In this document: positions 57,101-64,000 of the stretch, one piece after another
Position numbering within the stretch: position 1 is the first letter of the stretch
How the letters are laid out: each line of letters begins with the position of its first letter
From: Cryptomeria japonica
Taxonomy: Eukaryota; Streptophyta; Pinopsida; Cupressales; Cupressaceae
Reading direction: 5' to 3'
Length of the DNA: 64,000 nucleotides
NCBI RefSeq assembly: GCF_030272615.1
Contig: NC_081415.1
Coordinates: 101,166,796-101,230,795 of the forward strand
Notes under the pieces: model-generated
What the model saw: only the letters and a program-made list of their open reading frames with translations
Databases searched by the model: none
Told to the model about the DNA's origin: nothing
Program-made: the position numbers and the translations under genes

Positions 57101-57636
57101 TTCCTCCTCCTCAATCTTCTCCACTTCCTACTAAGACTAGACGAAATCGTTCTGCACGTGAACACCGACGAAAGCGTCGTCTTAGAGCTCAAGCAGCTGC
57201 TTCTCAAAATTTACAATCTCCAAAAACACCTTCAACAAGCATTATTCCATTTTCTCCTCAGCCGGAAATTGAGCCTAAATCTCCTAAACATAAGATGCAT
57301 GATGGTCTTGATCCTGTGCGAGTTAAAGATCCTATTTTTATAAATCTTGATGATGATATAGATGAAAATGTTATTCATGATGAAAATGTTACTCCTCTTG
57401 CTTCTGATAGTGAATATGAACTTGTTGATGTTGATAACCATTTATCTAATGAATTTTCTAAAGCACTTATCCTAGCTCCTAGACAAGAACAACGTGGCTC
57501 GGAACATGAACATAGCCCTTGTTTGGATCTTGTGATAGCTCCATCTGCTGTGTTGGATGTTCCTCCTCTAGCGTGTTCCCTGCCTTCCCGAAACATTGAT
57601 CAGCAAGATCGGGGGGTAGATGACATGCTAGACTAG
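54184..57636 (+). CDS. Gag-protease-like polyprotein of the 7.8-kb element
   Basis: 1,150 codons, intact. Residues 1-310 are low-complexity Pro/Ser/Asn. The gag domain spans about 312-480 with ELYNGKGDPLTHVKTF, DKALQWYCSLP, FEQLANAFIQQF and LIDLMHCKQ, the usual Ty3 gag pattern. Near 575-592 a CHFHRQPGHDTEKC segment is a variant zinc-binding motif as in Tat/Athila Gag. Near 705-850 there is a retropepsin-like domain (GVLIDPSCMVNVIT, then LGYPWL), where the canonical DSGAS is DPSCM, so catalysis is doubtful. The last 300 residues are Pro/Lys/Arg-rich. The first ATG after the leader was chosen. It has no RT. The product would form particles that package RNA. Confidence 0.85.
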   Translation: MSFTTISPTYTIPVRRSRRIKSFRGLTTEEMEPNLNSLFNEDMGNSSNPPNDEEALHEVFVEQLAKLDNQFDDFHQWMSHEYPDSQALPLIEGLKRMLQSDKNGIDILRGISHIVNSNVMPMKSCAETLGYTQPPTQVNHSIPLTTPIASIPTFTSNIMATSIQDIPPMITSHGGNPSSSINPLPSFNPISSYIPSMSVPITSSQMNMTQGGNSFNQSIPPCSVPPIQSSPMADYHRVPPPYSLPSFNNITPPSQSNTSNMNSLTEATINNLAQTVSSLQQQIASMNQSKYSVPTFDVASPLSLDIVRAIPPKHVEILHLELYNGKGDPLTHVKTFQTICTDFAYDQRLLAKLFTRTLRDKALQWYCSLPSYSITSFEQLANAFIQQFQNNISPKVTLIDLMHCKQGVKEKVTDFIGRYKHLYAQISFPVPDNDIQRIFISNLQKDIRDKLLFSEFTSFQQLCATLHNYQLTVSQMEQSHPMAPSDKGDSSQQPFGKIKPNRDSIKFNENIINNNVNAASGVPPISKFFKKERKYTPLNESLHDIMNKLLEQNVLTLPPIRQIDPAKITSPYFDHKAFCHFHRQPGHDTEKCFSLKCKIQDLIDNNTISVSGVNDKGNTSVAPPNQNIQIFTDPLPSHTSHTSNAIEANDSSLSSDGLVSMTLNVINFVEQQEIPKEPSITFDSSETIRAPDGPLYIVAKVKNTPCRGVLIDPSCMVNVITEEFLFTLQLNQVIYDKTDVVVKLFDAFSSPAIGSITLPIEVHNKSLDVNFAIIPSSEQFRVKLGYPWLSSMKAIASPIHKCLKFPHNGEVVTINHSLFKPAERTSSVPIDYFWPKQFQSLPPQSDHLFKSYQKWKTDMILSLSEPRTPKLDIPIILEKEVLPLKDKTNVFPQEDSQPVPMDVTMSMPNKPSKSRPIPPRHDGLGLLPKPKIPPLYGAVPPPAFYREKRPSSSPIIQPKRPQPKHPSNKDENIPPPQSSPLPTKTRRNRSAREHRRKRRLRAQAAASQNLQSPKTPSTSIIPFSPQPEIEPKSPKHKMHDGLDPVRVKDPIFINLDDDIDENVIHDENVTPLASDSEYELVDVDNHLSNEFSKALILAPRQEQRGSEHEHSPCLDLVIAPSAVLDVPPLACSLPSRNIDQQDRGVDDMLD

Positions 57637-58361
57637 TTACATTAGCATAGCAGATTCTCTCCCCCTCTCTTTTGTTACTTCTTCTGTATGTTATTCTCAT
57701 TCTTCTATTTGTCGTCCTTAGTGTTGTCTACTTGAGGACGATGCAAAGCACTGAGATCTCTTTTGGTCTCTCTCATGTTGACTCAAAAGACACATGTGTT
57801 CCCTTCTTCTAGGTGACCTTCCTTGATTGGGGAATGAAGAACAATTATGCATACATACATATGATATATACATGACTTATCATACAGCATACTGACCCCG
57901 AGGAAAGTGAAGTCACCTTGTGCTTTGTGTTTTGTATCTATTATCCTTGGGTTTATCTCACACTTGGGGGCTAAATCTTTGTGATAACGTGCTCCTTTCC
58001 TTTCTCATTTCTTATGTGTATCACTACATTAAAACAATCACCCCCGTTGAGGCGTGTGCGATCGCTTTAACGTAGGGGGGCATACACCCTGTCTATTCCT
58101 TTAGGATACTTCAAAATTTCTTGGCGAACTTAGCTTTGCCTTGAAAATTTTTGGTATTTCTTTTGCATGACTCATAGTGAGGGAACCTTACTAATGACAG
58201 TCATGGTTCTCCCTCGTGATCTTCCCTTTTACTTTGTCAATCGAAGTCGTAAGATCCTTAGTCCACTGGGGGCTTGGTGTATCTTGCCTCCTTGACGTGG
58301 TGAAAGTCTATTCAATGTTGTTTCCTTGTACTTTACCGGAAGTATGAGCTCACATACTCCC
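57637..58361 (+). other. 3' untranslated part of the 7.8-kb element
   Basis: About 0.7 kb between the ORF and the polypurine tract, with no coding character. A remnant pol would be expected here in an autonomous relative, but no RT, RNase H or integrase motif can be seen in any frame. Confidence 0.6.
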
Positions 58362-58379
58362 GCTAAAGTGGGGGCTAAA
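58362..58379 (+). other. Polypurine tract of the 7.8-kb element
   Basis: TAAAGTGGGGGCTAAA directly before the 3' LTR. It resembles the AAAGAGGGGCAAAA of the 12.2-kb element. Confidence 0.82.
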
Positions 58380-59617
58380 TGTAGCGTCCTAAAATTGTGA
58401 CACTTGCAATTTCGACTGCATTTCAGTCTTCACGATGGCAACGCAACACGCAACCTGAATGGAGACCCCGAAACTTGCTCACGACACCAAAAACTGCATT
58501 TTTCAAGCACCCTGGCCTGAACCTCCTTGCACCCTGCTGTCCCGGGAGGTGGGACCAGAGCGCCCAGCGCCCTGGTCCCTCAGGACCAGAGCGCCCAGCG
58601 CCCTGGTCCCTGGGTCCTATTTTGGGTCCGGTCTCCTAAGGAGATTGCGGGTCTTTTTGTTTGCAATTTGGAAATTATATTTCCTGGTCGGCCTAAGGTC
58701 GGGAAAATCAGTCTATCAGCCCTAATTGACAAGTATATAAACTACATTTTTCTCTCTCATTTGAACATAAGATGGTAGATGAAAAAAAGGTGAAAGCAAG
58801 ATTCAAGCATTCAAGCATTCAAGCAATTGATCATTTCAAGTCTCCATTCAAGGCTAAGTGTTGCATTCAAGTCAAGGATTCAACCATTGAAGAGGAGATC
58901 ACTTACTACATGCTACATACAACAATACAACAAACAACAACATCTAAACCTTCGCACATAAGGATACAAACATCCTTAGAACAAGGTATTAGTACTTGTT
59001 TTACATTACAGTCATTTACATTTACAGCACTTGCTCATTTCTTGGTTAATTCCAAAACTGGGGTTTGACCTAAAGGCAAACCCCTAATCCCTAACCCCCC
59101 AATCATCTTCGCTTTTCTGTGTGTAGGTTGCAGGTACGTGGCTGAAATTGAAGATCTGGAATCCTTGTGCAGAGACGAACAGATCCCCCTTCATTTCGCG
59201 GATTTTTCGGAGGACCGTGGCGCTGGGCGCCATCGTCCCGACAACTTTTGCTCAAATTTGTAGGACAGCGCCGTATCGACATTTTACTGCTAATTCCAGG
59301 TCCGCAGCTTCATCCTATAACCCGAACTCAGTTTATAAGTGAATCTTTGTCACTTTCTATGCATTCCTAGCTTAATTTCCTTAACAACATTCTTTACAAA
59401 AGAGGGTAGCCTTGCTTTCCTAACCCTTGAAATTCATTTAGCATCCAATATTACATTGTGTGGGATTGGATCTTATGAGTTTCAACCCCTCTTTTGAATG
59501 TAAAGTCTCTCCCTTAAGTGAAAAACCATCGAATCCTAGCGAACCTCCCTTCTCTCTCCTCGGAGTTGGAAGAGGGGAGAGCAACTAGGGTTCGATCGCG
59601 ATTTTTTCCGCTTTACA
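58380..59617 (+). repeat. 3' LTR of the 7.8-kb element
   Basis: 1,238 bp. Compared with the 5' LTR it has one extra copy of a GC-rich unit in U3 (58551-58616), in which GGGACCAG and CTGGTCCC form a perfect 8-bp inverted repeat around a 13-base loop. TATA box at 58734-58742. Confidence 0.94.
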
Positions 59618-59622
59618 GACCT
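59618..59622. repeat. Target-site duplication GACCT, right copy
   Basis: Second copy of GACCT; see 51778-51782. Confidence 0.92.
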
Positions 59623-61701
59623 CAATAATCAATATATCACCATTAGTGACTTTATAATATAGATTACTATTAGCATTACCTTTAGTGAAACCAAGATTTA
59701 AGAGATATTTGTCCAACCTTGCATACCAAGCTCTAGGTGCCTGTTTCAATCCATATAAGGTTTTATTTAACCTGCAAACCATATTTTTATCATCTGAAAG
59801 TGAAAAGCCATTGGGTTGCTCAATATAAAATTTCTCATCAAGATCCCCATTCAGAAAAGCACACTTAACATCCATCTGATAAACCTTATAGTTTTTATGT
59901 GCAACATAGGGAAGAAATAATCTTACATCTTCAATCCTTGCTATAGATACAAAAGTTTCACCATAATCAATTCCTTCCTTCTAAGAATATTCTTTATAAA
60001 CCAATCTAGCTTTATTCCTCACAACTTGTCCATCTTCATTTAATTTATTCCTAAAAACCCATTTAGTTCCAATAACATTCTTATTTTTAGGTTGGGGAAC
60101 TAAAGTCCATGTGTTATTCTTTTCTATTTGATCTAATTCTTCTTCCATAGCTTTCATCCAACATTCATATTTGCATGCTTCAGTTACTAATACCAGTTCA
60201 ACTTGAGAAATTAAACATGCCTCATTAGCTATTAATCTTCTTCTTGTCATCACTCCATTGTTTTTATCCCCAATGATCTGATCTTCTAAATGATTCAACC
60301 TTACATACCTAGGAGTCTTCTGACTCTTTGTTCCTCTTTCCTATTCTTCAGTTACTATTAATTTTTTTGATACTGTCGGAGTAACTGGTTCAACATTTTA
60401 TTTTGGTAAAGGTGTTATTGGTTCAGTTATGATCATTTCCACTGTCAGTTCTTGCTCATAAAATCTGATTTGACTTATATTTAGCTCATCCACCTTGACA
60501 TCAACACTCTTCATAATTATCTGCAATATTTTGTTATAACATCTATATGCTTTTCTTTCATTAGAATAACCAATAAATGTTCCTTCATCACATCTAGGAT
60601 CAAATTTTCCAATGAAATCATATCTCCTAATATAACATTTACTACCAAATATTTTGAAATACTTAACTGCAGGTGTATTACCAAACCATAATTCATAAGG
60701 TGTCTTATCGATTTCTCCTTTGATTTGAATTGTTGAATGTATAAATTGTTCTCACAACTTCTCTCCAGTAGATATGAGGTAGATTAGCTTCTATCATCAT
60801 GGTTTTGGTAGCATCCAAGATAGTTTTGTTCTTTCTTTCCACAACTCCATTCTGCTGAGGTGTCTGGGGAGTAGAAAATTGTCTCCTTATGCCATGCTTC
60901 TCACAAAAGTTATTAAACTCACCGAATGTGAATTCTCCACCATGATCTGACCTTAAGCACCTAATCTTCAATCCTGTCATAGTTTCAACTTTAGCTTTAA
61001 AGATTTTAAAATATTCAAAAGCCTCAGATTTCTCCGTTAGAAAAGTAACCCACATCATTCTAGAATAATCATTAATGATTAGCATAAAATATCTATCACC
61101 TTGAAAATTTTTGATTCTAGTAGGACCACAAAAATTAGTATGATTAAGATCAAGAACATCATCAGATTTGTCTTGTATACTCTTAAAATAGGTTTTGACC
61201 TATTTTTCCATTTGACATTCTTTACATACAAGATTATAGGGCTTCACAATCTTAGGTATGTCTCTAACTGCCTTAGTTGAACTGATCCATGCAATCAAAA
61301 TTCACATGCCATATCCTTTTATGCCAAAGCCAACTCTCATCAATTTGTGCAATCAAACATGTCTTCTCATTGGAATTCAAATGAAATATATTACCTTTTG
61401 TCTGAGTACCGGTTGCAATTTCCAATCCAGATTTATTAATGATTTCGCATTTTCCATCCTTGAATTGTAATTAAAATCCCTTATCCACCAATTATCCTAC
61501 ACTCAAAATATTATGCCTTAAACCTTCAACATAATAAACATTATCAATATTGTGCTTACCATGTAATGATATAGTTCCTCTTCCTTTGATCATGCATTCT
61601 TTGTCATCTCCAAATCTAACCAAACCACCATCAAATTTTCGCAAAGATAGAAACTTTCTTTTATCTCCAGTCATATGATGTGAACATCCACTATCAATTA
61701 C
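59623..61701 (-). pseudogene. Copia protease, integrase and RT start (second element)
   Basis: Right to left: VIDSGCSHHMTGDKRKF of the protease (61690-61650), integrase with SRMMWVTFL, LRSDHGGEF and TPQTPQQNGVVERKN (61085-60705, all three catalytic regions recognisable), and reverse transcriptase with [20 protein letters not shown] (60130-60010), KCAFLNGDLDEKFYIEQP, LNKTLYGLKQAPRAWY, then DILIIEV, where the Ty3-type insertion cuts the frame. Stops and shifts lie near 60700, 60400 and 59980. This copy is less decayed than the plus-strand copia. Confidence 0.87.
61697..61701. repeat. Probable target-site duplication ATTAC, left copy
   Basis: ATTAC directly before the TGTAATGCCC start of the next LTR. 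The partner would lie outside the window. Confidence 0.4.
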
Positions 61702-63589
61702 TGTAATGCCCCTACCCTAGTCAACTTTGTAAAATCGGTTTGACCTTGGTTAACCTTTTTATGTGGCATTCTTGGTTGGTTGATTTACCATTATGTAATG
61801 TTATAGTAAGATATTATGATTATTGTGCATACCTGTTAATGTGCTTTCACATCGATTTTTATGCAAGTTTATTTGTTCTCTTGATTCATGTTATTAATCT
61901 TGGGCTAACACTTTCATTATATATATATATATATGCTTGTGTGACTCATGGTTGTAGGAGATTGCAGGTATAGTACCACCTAGGTACGAGGTTCATCTTC
62001 ACCTAAATTCGCAGGTTTGAGTGTATCTCTTTGGTCCTTAGAGTTTGGATTAGGTGGTCGTAAAACCCTCATTTTACCCTAGTCGTGCTCAAGTGAGAGT
62101 CATTAGTCATCTGTTGGTTTCCCTTTTTGTTTGGGCTTGCGGGTCGTGTATCTAGTTGACTTTCTTGGGTTGCGTGCTTTGCATGTGGTAAAATTGAGTA
62201 TTTAATCCTAAGTATTTAATTTGATTTAATGTGTGTTTACGCATTTTAATTAAGGAACTAAATTAAATAGGTTTATTATATGTGATTAATCATTAATTAA
62301 AAATTGCTCTATTCATGTTTGTAGCAAGTTCAATGTAATGGTTAATTTTAAAATTGAATTTATTCAGTTTATGCATTTTGAAAGGAAAGATTTAAATTTA
62401 TTCGAAAGAAATAATTTAATCTCTTTGGCATTTTGGAATAGAAAGGTTAATTTTAATTATTTAAGAAAATTAATTTTAATTAGAAAAGCAAGTTTAATAT
62501 ATATATATTTGATATAGTGTGAAAGATTGATTTTGGGATTTTATTTTAATTAAAAATATTTTACCCTCATTAATATTTTGAAATATAAATGTTAGTTTTG
62601 ATAATATTGAGAAAATTAGAAATTAAATGAGGAAGAGAAAGCATTTTTTAAATTTTTCTAATTAGAAATTAATTTTTAATTGTGTAAAAGTATTTTTATT
62701 TAAAAATGGGACTTTTGGTCAAAGAACTTTTTCCCATTTAATCTAGGTTAGGAAAATATTTTTGAGAGGATGATTTTTGGAAAACATTTGCAGGAGAGAC
62801 ATTTTGGAAAATGTTTTTTGGGAGAATATTTTTGAAGGAAGATGGATTTCTAGAGCTTGCAGGTTGGGCTCTCCTTCAAATCTCTTCCAGGAGTGCTGAA
62901 TCAGGTACATCTCTGGTTCATTTTGTGGTTTCTCTGTTTAAGAAATTATTTTTGGATTCTGTAGAAATATGGTTGTGAAGGTTAAAAATCTCATTTATTT
63001 AGGGAAATGAAAGAGTTGTAGTTTAATCTCCAACTCAAACCCTCCTTGTTTTTTGTCCAAACCTCTAGATTTAATTTGAGTTGCTCAGATTGATTTAAAA
63101 AGAAAAGAGAACAAACATTAGGGTTTGGTTGTTCTTGATAAATTTTTGTTTAAAACTCCATTGAATGTTTATGTTTAAGTTCTAAATCAAAAATTAGTTT
63201 GGGGTTTGGAAGATTGGTTGAATCATTGCGTGAGAAATGATTCTTTTGCCCAAATATGATATTTGGTTGAGGAAAGATTGCCTGTCTAGTTATTCTAAAA
63301 AATTTAATATGTGAAAAACCAAGAAGTTCTAAAATTTATTTCTTTGTTTTGTCTCTGTCTGAGACTTTGCATTTGGGGGTTTTGTTTATTTTTCTAAATA
63401 AAATTAAAAAAAAAAAATTTTCCCTTTTCTGGGTCTAGTTATTCTATAAATGTAAATAAATTAAAAAAACCCATGGTATTTTGAAAAACTGTTTTAAGTC
63501 TCTGTTGAGACTATATTTTGGACTGGGAACTTATTATTTTTAATAGTAAAGAAATTTTAAAAATAAAATATTTTACCCCACCACGTGGG

Positions 63590-63700
63590 ATGGTAGCCGA
63601 CTACTACCATAGGGTAGCAGGTTGCTACCATATGGTAGCAGCGCTACCAGTGGTAGAGGACTGCTACCAAGGTATGGTAGCAGCACTACCAATGGTAGCA
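63590..63700. repeat. GGTAGC/GCTACC inverted-repeat cluster
   Basis: About eleven copies of the six-base core ATGGTAGCA or its complement TGCTACCA alternate within 110 bases. Opposed copies can pair to form several hairpins or a cruciform. Confidence 0.85.
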
Positions 63701-63951
63701 ACTCCCTTCCCCATACTTCTATTTCATGGTGTGCTTCGGCCCACATATAAATGCATCGAGTTTTATTATTTGGTTTATTTAAAAAGTTTTTTTTTAATAT
63801 TATCTATTAAAGAAAAAGTTTTTAATATAGTTTTTATTAATTATTATTTAATATATATTTTATTAATCAAGGATTAATATATATATTAATTAATACTTAA
63901 TTTGTAAATTTGATTATTGATTATTAATTTTACATATTTTTTTAATCACGA

Positions 63952-63956
<5 letters not shown>

Positions 63957-63984
<28 letters not shown>
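63957..63984. repeat. TA microsatellite
   Basis: An uninterrupted run of TA near the end of the window. Confidence 0.9.
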
Positions 63985-63987
<3 letters not shown>

Positions 63988-64000
63988 TAATATTTAATTT

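Larger units (their letters stand above)
51783..59617 (+). mobile_element. 7.8-kb Ty3-type gag-protease element without pol enzymes
   Basis: LTRs of 1,221 and 1,238 bp with TGTA...TACA ends, a perfect five-base duplication, primer-binding site, polypurine tract and one intact 1,150-codon ORF. No reverse transcriptase, RNase H or integrase is found between the ORF end (57636) and the 3' LTR. It fits the class of non-autonomous elements that keep gag only and rely on enzymes from an autonomous relative. By eye the LTRs differ at about 22 positions plus one tandem-repeat indel, mostly transitions, so it is a fairly recent insertion. Confidence 0.92.
49351..61701 (-). mobile_element. Second Ty1/copia element, twice interrupted
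   Basis: Reads right to left: protease (61700), integrase (61085-60705), reverse transcriptase (60298-59623 and 51782-51658), RNase H and polyprotein end (51440-50826), 3' LTR. A 7.8-kb Ty3-type element splits the reverse transcriptase, and another LTR element begins at 61702 just upstream of the protease motif. The 5' LTR and gag must lie beyond the right edge. Confidence 0.88.
61702..64000 (+). mobile_element. LTR of another LTR retrotransposon, extends beyond the window
   Basis: Starts TGTAATGCCCCTACCCTAG, the TGTA form typical of the other Ty3-type LTRs here, exactly where the copia protease frame is cut. No coding sequence is found to 64000. It holds a TA microsatellite (61918-61935), an inverted-repeat cluster (63590-63700) and a second TA array (63957-63984). 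The end of the LTR and any internal genes are not visible, so this could also be a very long solo LTR. Confidence 0.6.

Noticed and set aside
56945-57343. 132-codon frame inside the gag-protease ORF
   Set aside because: Overlaps the long intact ORF in another frame, in a Pro/Lys-rich stretch; shadow.

Overview
This window is a stretch of plant nuclear DNA made almost entirely of transposable elements. No host gene, tRNA, rRNA or CRISPR array could be supported. The long AT-rich LTRs, the old copies riddled with stop codons, several insertions nested in one another and the large spacing all suggest a big repeat-rich genome. A gymnosperm, probably a conifer, is my best inference, but the species cannot be read from the sequence.

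Layout. 1-3845 (minus): the gag/protease end and one LTR of a decayed Ty3/gypsy-type element. 3880-19738 (minus): an unrecognised ~1,200-codon reading frame, called ORFX here, split by a 12,230-bp LTR element (6751-18980, TSD CTAGC) that carries one long non-pol ORF. That ORF is itself split by a 1,902-bp solo LTR (11304-13205, TSD GAAGG). Both reading frames resume in register when the insertions are removed. 19739-20880: GC-rich tandem repeats and a TATA box upstream of ORFX. 21925-30236 (plus): a full-length L1-type LINE with an 18-bp target-site duplication, ORF1 and ORF2 overlapping by ATGA, and only one stop and one frameshift in ORF2. 30255-33508: a LINE-3'-UTR-like stretch and a diverged copia-type LTR. 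33509-39054 (minus): a 5'-truncated older LINE with an extra third ORF downstream of RNase H.

39055-46023 (plus): a decayed Ty1/copia element with about 15 in-frame stops. 46024-49099 (minus): a relative of the internal region of the 12.2-kb element. 49351-61701 (minus): a second copia element, cut through its reverse transcriptase active site by a 7,835-bp Ty3-type element (51783-59617, TSD GACCT) and cut upstream of its protease active site by another LTR element (61702 onward). The 7.8-kb element has an intact 1,150-codon gag/protease-like ORF but no reverse transcriptase, RNase H or integrase.

How the parts relate. The 12.2-kb and 7.8-kb elements share a primer-binding site, similar polypurine tracts and TGTA...TACA LTR ends, so both look like non-autonomous passengers that need pol enzymes from another element. 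The most unusual signal is that ORFX and the third ORF of the minus-strand LINE appear to share one architecture: a globular N-terminal domain, an acidic middle and a C-terminal coiled coil. This suggests an accessory protein used by, or moved between, two very different retroelement classes.
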